Assembly (NCBI GenBank): GCA_963801065.1
Contig: CAWDDG010000009.1
Location: 62,001-126,000, forward strand
Source of the DNA: CAWDDG01 sp963801065
GTDB taxonomy: Bacteria > Actinomycetota > Actinomycetes > Jiangellales > Jiangellaceae
DNA length: 64,000 bases
Direction: 5' to 3'
Shown here one piece after another: positions 34,597 through 44,148 of this stretch. Made by a program: the position numbers and the translations under genes. The notes beneath the pieces were generated by a model, which did no database searches, had not been told where the DNA came from, and worked only from the letters and a program-made list of their open reading frames with translations. Position 1 is the first letter of the stretch, and every line of letters begins with the position of its first letter.

Positions 34597-35677
34597 TCAG
34601 AGTGAGCCGCGGCCGGCGAGCCGTTCGGCAGCGTCGGCGTCGACCAGGGCCTGGATCACGTCGTCGAGATTGCCGTCGAGCACCGCGTCGAGGTTGTACG
34701 CCTTGAAACCGACGCGGTGGTCGGAGATGCGGTTCTCGGGGAAGTTGTAGGTGCGTACTCGCTCGGAGCGGTCGACCGTGCGGATCTGGCTGCGCCGTTC
34801 GGCCGACGCTGCGGCCTCGGCCTCCTCCTGGGCGGCGGCGAGCAGCCGCGCTCGCAGGATGCGCATGGCCTGCTCCTTGTTCTGGAGCTGGCTCTTCTCG
34901 TTCTGGCAGGAGACGACGATGCCGGTCGGCAGGTGGGTGATGCGTACCGCCGAGTCCGTGGTGTTGACGCTCTGCCCGCCCGGGCCGGACGAGCGGTAGA
35001 CGTCGATCCGGAGGTCGTTCGGGTTGATCTCGACGTCGGCCTCGTCCTCGGCCTCGGGCAGGACCAGCACACCCGCAGCGGAGGTGTGGATACGGCCCTG
35101 GCTCTCGGTGACCGGGACCCGCTGGACGCGGTGGACCCCGCCTTCGTACTTGAGCCGGGCGTACGGCGCCGCTCCGGGCTCCGCAGCGCCCTTGGCCTTC
35201 ACCGCGACCGAGACGTCCTTGTAGCCGCCAAGGTCGGATTCCTCGGCGTCGAGGATCTCGGTCCGCCAGCCGGCCCGCTCGGCGAATCGGAGGTACATCC
35301 GCAGCAGGTCGGCGGCGAAGAGCGCCGACTCCTGGCCGCCCTCGCCGGCCTTGACCTCGAGGATCACGTCGCGGTCGTCGTTGGGGTCACGGGTCAGGAG
35401 AAGCCCCCGCAGGCGGTCCTCGAGCTCCTCGCGCCTGTGCGCGAGGTGTTCGGCCTCGGCCGCGAAGCTCGGGTCGTCGCGGGCGAGCTCGCGCGCGGCG
35501 TCGCGGTCATCGCCGGCACGGCGCCATTCGTCGTAGGTCCGGACGACCACGCCAAGCTCCGCGTAGCGGCGACCGAGCCGTCGGGCCAGGTTCGGATCTG
35601 CGTGAACCGACTGGGTCGGCGAGGCGTCGTTCGAGTTCGGCGTGCTCGGCCACCATGTCCTCGACCCGCTCGAACAC
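34597..35677 (-). CDS. prfA: Peptide chain release factor 1, interrupted by an apparent one-base frameshift
   Basis: RF1 terminates at UAA and UAG; the GGQ motif (SSGPGGQSVNTTDSAV) and the P-V-T tripeptide (RVPVTESQGR) are intact. The true N-terminus is GTG 35677 with AGGAGGGG 3 nt ahead, giving VFERVEDMVAEHAELERRLA. After about 22 codons, near 35609-35616, the frame must shift by one base (ACCCAGTC has one base too many) to continue as SVHADPNLARRLGRRYAEL and on to the stop. The total length is 1081 nt, one more than a 359-residue RF1 needs. Taken literally, translation would be cut or would start at GTG 35550, losing about 43 residues. An indel error or a real mutation cannot be told apart here. 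Confidence 0.88.
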
Positions 35678-35695
35678 GACCCCTCCTCTCGGCTT

Positions 35696-35787
35696 CCAAA
35701 TGATCACGTTAAGTGGGCCTGTGGGTCCGTTACCAGGTCTCGGCACCTGGTAACGGCCATAGACACCCACTTAACGTGATCATTTGG
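35696..35787. repeat. Complete palindromic repeat between rpmE and prfA
   Basis: Perfect 22-bp outer arms, CCAAATGATCACGTTAAGTG-GG (35696-35717) and its complement at 35766-35787, enclose a perfect 12-bp inner stem, CCGTTACCAGGT (35727-35738), loop CTCGGC, ACCTGGTAACGG (35745-35756). Nine-base spacers that barely pair separate the two stems. A half copy lies at 23048-23107. The shape fits a miniature, non-coding repeat of MITE or REP type. It sits in the 172-nt gap upstream of prfA, 19 nt before its start codon. Confidence 0.9.
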
Positions 35788-35849
35788 GAGCGATTGCCAA
35801 AGAGACGGGCGCCGGCCGGGGAATCCCGAACCGGCGCCCGTCGTCAGAG

Positions 35850-36071
35850 TTACTTGGCGTCTGCCCTCTTCTTGCCGTAGCGCGACTCGAACCGGGCGAC
35901 GCGACCGCCGGTGTCGAGGATCTTCTGCTTGCCCGTGTAGAACGGGTGGCAGTTCGAGCACACGTCGGCGTGGATGACGCCGTTCTTCGCCGTGCTGCGC
36001 GTGGTGAACGTGTTGCCACAGGTGCAGGTGACCGTGGTCTCCACGTAGGCGGGGTGGATGTCAGGCTTCAC
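35850..36071 (-). CDS. rpmE: Ribosomal protein L31, zinc-binding form
   Basis: 73 residues starting with GTG 36071 (AGGAG upstream): MKPDIHPAYVETTVTC-type N-terminus. Cys pairs CTCG and CSNCHPFYTG are the zinc ligands of the C+ form, which is used in zinc-replete cells. It lies upstream of prfA as in other actinobacteria, with the palindromic repeat between them. Confidence 0.95.
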   Translation of the reverse strand: MKPDIHPAYVETTVTCTCGNTFTTRSTAKNGVIHADVCSNCHPFYTGKQKILDTGGRVARFESRYGKKRADAK

Positions 36072-36234
36072 GGGGATACTCCTCGGGTCTCTGGCGCCGG
36101 GTCGTCTGCGCGTGAACGCGGGGACGTGAACCGGACCGACGTACGAGTGTGCCATCAGATTGGCACGCAGCCCAAACGCCGCCACGCGTCCCTCTATTCC
36201 CGACGTGCCCCTGTGCTGATGTCGGTGGGCGCTC

Positions 36235-36240
36235 TACCCT
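36235..36240 (+). promoter_or_regulatory. -10 box of the methyltransferase gene (leaderless)
   Basis: TACCCT lies 6 nt before ATG 36247. Confidence 0.45.
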
Positions 36241-36246
36241 GCGCCA

Positions 36247-36999
36247 ATGGCGAAGGAACGCCCCGAGGCGGACACGTCGCCGGCGTTCGCCGACGAGGGC
36301 ACGGTCGAGTACTTCGAGCACCACGCGTACGAGTACAGTCCGCGCCGGCTCGGGCTCGCCGTCGCGTTCGTCAATGAGCAGGCGACGCCCGGCGCATCGC
36401 TGATCGACATCGGGTGCGGTGTGGGGAACGTGCTCGCCCACATCGCCGAGAACACCGGGATCCGGAACCTGGTCGGCCTCGATGTCAGCGAGCGGTCCCT
36501 CGAGCTGACCAGGCAGAAGGTCGACGCCGAGCTGCACCGGGCATCGGTGCTCGACGAGGCGACGGTCGACCGCTTCCGGGGCGCGTTCGACTTCGCCGTG
36601 ATGGCAGCAGTCCTTCACCATCTGGTGGGGCCTACCCGCCGCAGGTCGCACAAAGCCGCGGAGCTCGCGGCAGCGCACGCCCTCGAGCTGGTGAAGCCCG
36701 GCGGGCACCTGATCGTCATAGAGCCGACGTTCAGTCCTACAGCCCCGCTCATCGCCCTGTTCTGGACCAAGTCCCTGACGTCGAGGGTATTCCGAGGTCG
36801 GCTGCCCATCGGCAGCTACTGGAACAACATCGGCGCACCGGTCGTGTCCTACTACAGCAGCGAGCAGGTGCTCGCCATGGTTCGCAAGCAGCCGGGGGCC
36901 GAGATCGTCCTCGTCGACATGGCACCCCAGCACCTGAGCAGGCTCGCGGGCGCCCTGCTCACGAAGTCCAACACGACGGTCATAGCGTCACGCACGTGA
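36247..36999 (+). CDS. Class I SAM-dependent methyltransferase (unknown substrate)
   Basis: 250 residues. Motif I is SLIDIGCGVGNVLAHIA, followed by VGLDVSERSLELTR and VMAAVLHHLVG, then GGHLIVIEPTF, which is an UbiE/Methyltransf_11-type fold. A Trp/Tyr-rich segment near SYWNNIGAPVVSYYSS may face a lipid or aromatic substrate. It is the only plus-strand gene inside the minus-strand rpmE-rho block. It has its own leaderless promoter and converges on rho with a 30-nt gap. It looks like an insertion into the conserved order. Confidence 0.85.
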   Translation: MAKERPEADTSPAFADEGTVEYFEHHAYEYSPRRLGLAVAFVNEQATPGASLIDIGCGVGNVLAHIAENTGIRNLVGLDVSERSLELTRQKVDAELHRASVLDEATVDRFRGAFDFAVMAAVLHHLVGPTRRRSHKAAELAAAHALELVKPGGHLIVIEPTFSPTAPLIALFWTKSLTSRVFRGRLPIGSYWNNIGAPVVSYYSSEQVLAMVRKQPGAEIVLVDMAPQHLSRLAGALLTKSNTTVIASRT

Positions 37000-37029
37000 C
37001 GGTGACCGTTCTCCCACCGTAGGCGTGGC

Positions 37030-38931
<1,902 letters not shown>

Positions 38932-38952
38932 TCAGGGTCCTTCCCTGGACCG

Positions 38953-39065
38953 GCGCCGGCGAGAGAGCCGGCGCGTGGAACTCTCCGGGGTCGTACCCCG
39001 GAGTATGTGAGGTGCACGCGACGCTTGCCCAGGTGATCGTCCCCCTCGGCACGGCCGGACCGTGC
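38953..39065 (-). promoter_or_regulatory. rho leader region with three perfect hairpins
   Basis: The 371-nt gap 38932-39302 between thrB and rho holds no convincing gene. It contains three inverted repeats: 38953-38974 (8-bp stem GCGCCGGC, loop 6), 38983-39003 (8-bp stem CTCCGGGG, loop 5) and 39049-39065 (6-bp stem GCACGG, loop 5). All lie in the probable rho mRNA leader. They may serve as attenuation or Rho autoregulation structures, or terminate read-through from thrB. None has a clear T-run on the minus strand. Confidence 0.5.
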
Positions 39066-39302
39066 TTGGTGAGGTGGAATCCACGGTTGCTACAGCGGGA
39101 TCGACCCGCGTCCAGAGGATTGGCGACCAGCCCGGGGGGCGTCGGTGCGTTCCCGAGAGTAACACGCGGTGACCCGCGGCGTCCCTCCCGGTTCTGTCCG
39201 GTCACGACCGGGTCGTGACCGTCTCGGCATATCTGTCGCATGTCGGGGTTGTCCTTCCTGTCACCGACGGCGTGTCGGGCGGAACTTGCATGATCGACGC
39301 GG

Positions 39303-40190
39303 TTACGCGGTCTCGACGATCGCGCCGCGGTCCGCCACGGGCAGCGGCCACGTCTCCCAGTCACGCGGGGCAGTTACCTGCCCCACCTGATCCGGCGTCG
39401 CGAGCACGAGCACCGACGGCCCGGCTCCCGAGACCACCGCCGCGAGGCCGCGCGACCGCATCTCGGTGACCAGTGCCAGCGTCTCGGGCATGGACGGCTC
39501 GCGATAGGCCTGGTGGAGCCGGTCTTCCGTCGCGTCAAGTAGGAGGTCCGGGCGGCGCGTCAGCGCCGCGACCAGCAGGGCAGCCCGGCCGGCGTTACCG
39601 GCCGCGTCCGCGTGCGGCACCGCGGCCGGCAGCAGCCCGCGGGCGGCCTGAGTCGACAGGGCGACAGGCGGCACGCAGAGCACCGGATGAATGTCGGGAT
39701 GAACGTCGAGCCGAACCGCACGTGCGCCGCTGCCCGAGGTCCACGCGATGGTGAACCCGCCGAGCAGGCATGGCGCCACGTTGTCCGGATGGCCCTCGAT
39801 GCGTGCGGCCAAGGCCAACACGGCGTCGTCGCCCATCCGTTCCTCGCCGCCTTCGGCAAGTGCCCGCGCAGCGAGCACGCCCGTGACGATCGCCGCCGCC
39901 GAAGACCCCAGGCCGCGTCCGTGCGGAATGCTGTTCCGGCAGTGGACCTGCAGAGGGGATCGTGTTTCACCCAGCGCTTTGAGCGCCGACACCATCGCCC
40001 GCACTACGAGGTGCGACTCGTCGCGGGGCAGCTCGTGGGCGCCGGTTCCCTCGACCGTGACGTTCACGGCCGGCCCTGCGAGGCTCGCCTCCACGACGTC
40101 GTGCAGGCCGAGCGCGAGACCGAACGCGTCGAAGCCCGGGCCCAGGTTGGCGCTGGTCGCCGGGGCGGTGACCCGGACGGCAGGTCTCAC
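39303..40190 (-). CDS. thrB: Homoserine kinase
   Basis: 295 residues of the GHMP kinase family. The ATP loop is PHGRGLGSSAAA; ATSANLGPGFDAFG is the N-terminal motif and VVSGAGPSVLVL the C-terminal one. It phosphorylates homoserine for threonine synthesis. GTG 40190 overlaps the thrC stop as GTGA, so translation is coupled to the upstream gene. Confidence 0.96.
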   Translation of the reverse strand: MRPAVRVTAPATSANLGPGFDAFGLALGLHDVVEASLAGPAVNVTVEGTGAHELPRDESHLVVRAMVSALKALGETRSPLQVHCRNSIPHGRGLGSSAAAIVTGVLAARALAEGGEERMGDDAVLALAARIEGHPDNVAPCLLGGFTIAWTSGSGARAVRLDVHPDIHPVLCVPPVALSTQAARGLLPAAVPHADAAGNAGRAALLVAALTRRPDLLLDATEDRLHQAYREPSMPETLALVTEMRSRGLAAVVSGAGPSVLVLATPDQVGQVTAPRDWETWPLPVADRGAIVETA

Positions 40191-41251
40191 GCGAGCCCGA
40201 GCACGGAGGCGGCGGCCGTCACATCGGCTGGAACCACCTCGACGCGGACGTCGCCGTGCGCGGCGCGCGCTGTGTCAACGTCCTTGAGGCCGTGTCCGGT
40301 CACGGTCACGACGACGACCTGGCCCGGGTCCACCCTGCCGTCCGAGACCGCGGACACCAGTCCGGCCACACCCGCCGCGGACGCCGGTTCGACGAACAGT
40401 CCGTCGCGGGTGGACAGGTCGTGCTGGGCCGCGAGGATCTGCGAGTCAGTGACGGCGTCGATGAAACCACCGGACTCGTCACGAGCGGCAACGGCGAGCT
40501 GCCACGAAGCTGGGTTGCCGATCCGGATGGCGCTCGCCACTGTCTCGGGCTCGGGAACCGGCTCTCCGCGCACAATCGGAGCTGCTCCTGCTGCCTGGAA
40601 CCCCCACATGCGCGGCCGCCTGGTGGCCAGACCACCGGCTACGTACTCGCTGTAACCCGTCCAATAGGCCGAGATATTCCCCGCGTTGCCGACCGGCAGC
40701 ACATGGACGTCCGGTGCGTCGCCCAAGACGTCGACGATCTCGAACGCGGCGGTCTTCTGACCGGCCAACCGGTGCGGGTTGAGGGAGTTGACCAGCGCGA
40801 CCGAGTACTGGTCGGCCAAACCGCGCGCCAGCCGGAGGCAGTCGTCGAACGTGCCGTCGACCGCGACGATCCGGCTGCCGTGGACGACTGCCTGGGCCAG
40901 CTTGGGCCCGGCGACCTTGCCGTCGGGTACGAGCACGATGGGCGCCATCCCCGCTCGTGCCGCGTAGGCCGCGGCCGAAGCGCTCGTGTTGCCGGTCGAG
41001 GCGCAGACGACGGCCTTGGCGCCCTCCTCGAGCGCCTTGGAGATCGCGACCGTCATGCCACGGTCCTTGAAGGAGCCCGTCGGGTTCGACCCTTCGACCT
41101 TCAGGAGTACTGCGCACGAGGTGAGCTCCGATAGCCAGGCACTGGGCACCAGGGGCGTGCCACCCTCGAGCAGCGTGACCACCAAGGTCGCCGGGGTCAC
41201 CGGCAACCACCCGCGGTACTCCTCGATCACGCCTCGCCACAGGTCGGCCAC
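40187..41251 (-). CDS. thrC: Threonine synthase
   Basis: 354 residues, short actinobacterial type. The PLP Lys is in GSNPTGSFKDRGMT; the phosphate loop appears as PVGNAGNISAYWTGY. It converts O-phosphohomoserine to threonine. It starts with GTG 41251, just 4 nt after hom, with GGGGGAG upstream inside the hom coding end. The order hom-thrC-thrB forms the threonine operon. Confidence 0.96.
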   Translation of the reverse strand: MADLWRGVIEEYRGWLPVTPATLVVTLLEGGTPLVPSAWLSELTSCAVLLKVEGSNPTGSFKDRGMTVAISKALEEGAKAVVCASTGNTSASAAAYAARAGMAPIVLVPDGKVAGPKLAQAVVHGSRIVAVDGTFDDCLRLARGLADQYSVALVNSLNPHRLAGQKTAAFEIVDVLGDAPDVHVLPVGNAGNISAYWTGYSEYVAGGLATRRPRMWGFQAAGAAPIVRGEPVPEPETVASAIRIGNPASWQLAVAARDESGGFIDAVTDSQILAAQHDLSTRDGLFVEPASAAGVAGLVSAVSDGRVDPGQVVVVTVTGHGLKDVDTARAAHGDVRVEVVPADVTAAASVLGLA

Positions 41252-41255
41252 CGGG

Positions 41256-42548
41256 TCACTCCCCCTCGACGCGCATCACCGACAGTACGTCGCGCACCGT
41301 CGGAAGCTCGCGCAGCATGGTGACCGTGGCCGACAGGGCGTCGTCGGTGGCGGTGTGGGTGACGACGACGAGCTCGGCGTCGTCGGGCCCGTGGACCCGC
41401 TGGCGGACCGCCTCGATCGACACGCCGTGCTCCGCGAAGACCGTCGCCACCGCAGCCAGGACACCTGGGCGGTCGTCGACATCGAGGCTGATGTGGTACC
41501 GGGTACGGGCCTGCCCCATCGCTCGGACCCGACGGTCCCCGTACGCCGAGGCGCCCGGCCCGACAGAGCCGGCCAGCCGGTTGCGGGCCACCGTCACGAG
41601 GTCGCCGAGGACGGCGCTCGCCGTGGGCGCACCTCCGGCGCCGGGTCCGTAGAACATGAGCCGCCCGGCCGCTTCGCTCTCGACGAAGACCGCGTTGTAT
41701 GCGCCGCGCACGCTGGCCAGCGGGTGGCTGCGCGGGATCATCGCCGGATGGACGCGGACACCGACCGACCTGTCGTCCTCGGACAGCTCGCAGATGGCGA
41801 GGAGTTTCACCACCGCGCCCATGTCTCGGGCACTGGCCACGTCGGCTGACGTGACCTCGGCGATGCCCTCCCGGTGGACGTCGGCGGCGACGACCGGCGA
41901 GTGGAACGCGATGGCGGCCAGGATCGCCGCCTTGGCGGCGGCGTCGAAGCCCTCGACGTCGGCGGTCGGGTCGGCCTCGGCGTAGCCGAGGGCCTGCGCT
42001 TCCTCCAGCGCCTCGGTAAAGCCGGTGCCGGAGCTGTCCATCTTGTCGAGGATGTAGTTGGTCGTGCCGTTGACGATGCCCAGCACGCGTCGGATCCGGT
42101 CGCCGGCCAGCGACTCCCGCAACGGGCGCAACAGGGGGATGGCACCTGCCACGGCCGCCTCGTAGTAGAGGTCGACCCGGTGTTTCTCGGCGGCCGCGTG
42201 GAGGGTGGCCCCGTCCTCGGCGAGCATGGCCTTGTTGGCGCTGACGACGGAGGCGCCGTGCTCCATCGCGGCCATGACCAGGGTTCGGGCGGGCTCGACG
42301 CCGCCGATCACCTCGACCACGATGTCGACGTCGTCGCGGGTCACCAGGCCGTGCGCGTCCGACGTGAACAGGGCCGAGTCGACTCCGGTCGCCGCGCGAT
42401 CCCGGCCGAGGCGGCGAACGGCGACGCCGACCAGCTCGAGGGGGGCGCCGATCCGCGCGGCGAGGTCATCGGCCTGCTCGGTGATCAGCCGCGCGACCTG
42501 GGACCCGACCACACCGCAGCCCAGGAGGGCGACCCGCAGCGTGCTCAT
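41256..42548 (-). CDS. hom: Homoserine dehydrogenase
   Basis: 430 residues. NAD(P)-binding LLGCGVVGSQVARL at the N-terminus, the catalytic segment YYEAAVAGAIPLLRPLRESL with NGTTNYIL, and a C-terminal ACT domain (HISLDVDDRPGVLAAVATVF), so threonine feedback inhibition is expected. It starts at ATG 42548 with CGGGAGGG upstream. A 175-nt gap separates it from lysA, so it may have its own promoter. Confidence 0.96.
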   Translation of the reverse strand: MSTLRVALLGCGVVGSQVARLITEQADDLAARIGAPLELVGVAVRRLGRDRAATGVDSALFTSDAHGLVTRDDVDIVVEVIGGVEPARTLVMAAMEHGASVVSANKAMLAEDGATLHAAAEKHRVDLYYEAAVAGAIPLLRPLRESLAGDRIRRVLGIVNGTTNYILDKMDSSGTGFTEALEEAQALGYAEADPTADVEGFDAAAKAAILAAIAFHSPVVAADVHREGIAEVTSADVASARDMGAVVKLLAICELSEDDRSVGVRVHPAMIPRSHPLASVRGAYNAVFVESEAAGRLMFYGPGAGGAPTASAVLGDLVTVARNRLAGSVGPGASAYGDRRVRAMGQARTRYHISLDVDDRPGVLAAVATVFAEHGVSIEAVRQRVHGPDDAELVVVTHTATDDALSATVTMLRELPTVRDVLSVMRVEGE

Positions 42549-42723
42549 CGAACCCTCCCGTGTCAGCTCCCGGATACCGTCAGTCTCGGCGACGGCCGGA
42601 CGATCTCGTGCCAGACGTCCATGATGCGAGATGACCGTCTCACAACTGCGGCTCGCGCCGCAGATCTGTCAGCAGCGCGCGAGGCACAGCGCCGGGCAAA
42701 CTCGCCATCCGATGCGCGTGGGG

Positions 42724-44145
42724 CTAGCCGACCTCGAAGCGCAGGAGATCGTCCTCGGTCTCGCGGCGGACGATCACGCGTGCGCTCCCGTTCGACACCG
42801 CCAGCACGGGAGCCCGCGGAACCTGGTTGTAGTTGTTCGCGAGGCTCCGGCCGTACGCACCGGTTCCCGGGACGGCGACGAGGTCTCCCGGCGCCACATC
42901 GCCCGGCAGGAACTCGTCCCTGACCACGATGTCGCCGCTCTCGCAATGCTTGCCGACGACGCGCGCGAGCACCGGCGCCGCGTCCGATGCGCGGTTGGCC
43001 AGCGTGCAGGAGTAGTCGGCGTCGTAGAGCGCAGCCCGGATGTTGTCGCTCATGCCCCCGTCGACGGCCACATACGTCCTGGTCACCCCGGAGCCGACCT
43101 GAACGGTCTTGACCGTGCCCACCTCGTAGAGCGTGAACGTGCTCGGCCCGGCGATCGCCCGTCCCGGCTCGACACTCATGCGCGGCACTGCGACGTCCTG
43201 GGCCTGGCACTCGTGCCGAACGATCTCGGCCAGCGCCGCCGCAAGTTGCTCGGGCGGTTGCGGATCGTCCTGCGTGGTGTAGGCGATGCCGAAGCCGCCG
43301 CCCAGATCGAGCTCAGGCAGCTCGACGCCGTGTTCGTCACGTGTCTCGGCATGCAGGCCGATGGTCCGGCGGGCGGCGACCTCGAACGCCGCGGTGTCGA
43401 AGATCTGCGAGCCGATGTGCGAGTGAAGACCGAGGAGCTGCAGGCTCGGCTCGGCGAGAACGGCCCGTACGGCGTCCGCTGCCGCGCCGCCGGCGAGCGA
43501 GAAGCCGAACTTCTGGTCCTCGTGGGCGGTGGCGACGTACTCGTGGGTGTGGGCCTCGACGCCGACCGTGATCCGGATCATGACCGGGGCGCGGACCCCG
43601 CGGTTGTTGGCCAGCCGCGTGAGCCGCGCGATCTCGTGCGCCGAGTCGACGACGATGCGGCCCACGCCCGCATCCAGCGCCCGGGCCAGTTCGGACTCGG
43701 ACTTGTTGTTGCCGTGCAGGCCGATCCGCTGCGCCGGGAAGCCGGCCCGCAGGGCGACAGCGAGCTCACCACCGGTGCACACGTCCAGGGACAGGCCCTC
43801 CTCGGCCAGCCAGCGCGTGGTCGCGATCGAGAGGAACGCCTTGCCCGCGTAGTAGACGTCCGCTCCCCCGGACAGGCCGGCAAAGGCAGCGTCGAAGGCG
43901 GCCCGGAACTCTCGCGCACGCCTCCGGAAGTCGTCCTCGTCGACGACGTACGCCGGAGTGCCGAACTCCCCCGCGATCGTGTCGACCGGAATGCCTGCGA
44001 CGGTCAGGACACCGTCCGTGCCGCGCTCGACGTTGTGCGACCAGAGATGCGATACCAACGCGTTGACGTCCGCGGGCTCCCGTAACCACATCGGGCCACG
44101 AGATCCCGCCACGACCTGCAGGGCGCCAGCGTCCCGCGGGCCCAC
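42724..44145 (-). CDS. lysA: Diaminopimelate decarboxylase
   Basis: 473 residues. The PLP Lys is in ADVYYAGKAFLS; the Gly-rich phosphate loop is ELDLGGGFGIAYT, and CESGDIVVRDEFLPGD carries the substrate-binding Cys-Glu-Ser. It makes lysine from meso-diaminopimelate. The start is GTG 44145, 3 nt after argS, so argS and lysA form one transcript. Homologues often start nearer WLREPADVNAL; an internal start cannot be excluded. Confidence 0.95.
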   Translation of the reverse strand: MGPRDAGALQVVAGSRGPMWLREPADVNALVSHLWSHNVERGTDGVLTVAGIPVDTIAGEFGTPAYVVDEDDFRRRAREFRAAFDAAFAGLSGGADVYYAGKAFLSIATTRWLAEEGLSLDVCTGGELAVALRAGFPAQRIGLHGNNKSESELARALDAGVGRIVVDSAHEIARLTRLANNRGVRAPVMIRITVGVEAHTHEYVATAHEDQKFGFSLAGGAAADAVRAVLAEPSLQLLGLHSHIGSQIFDTAAFEVAARRTIGLHAETRDEHGVELPELDLGGGFGIAYTTQDDPQPPEQLAAALAEIVRHECQAQDVAVPRMSVEPGRAIAGPSTFTLYEVGTVKTVQVGSGVTRTYVAVDGGMSDNIRAALYDADYSCTLANRASDAAPVLARVVGKHCESGDIVVRDEFLPGDVAPGDLVAVPGTGAYGRSLANNYNQVPRAPVLAVSNGSARVIVRRETEDDLLRFEVG

Positions 44146-44148
44146 CGG

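Noticed and set aside
35590..35630. Programmed frameshift in prfA, as in prfB
   Set aside because: No in-frame stop with a CTTTGA-type slip site and no upstream Shine-Dalgarno at the right spacing; programmed shifting is known for RF2, not RF1.
42563..42622. A 19-codon frame (MDVWHEIVRPSPRLTV) upstream of hom, considered as a leader peptide
   Set aside because: There is no run of Thr, Ile or Met codons, no good ribosome site and no paired terminator/antiterminator.
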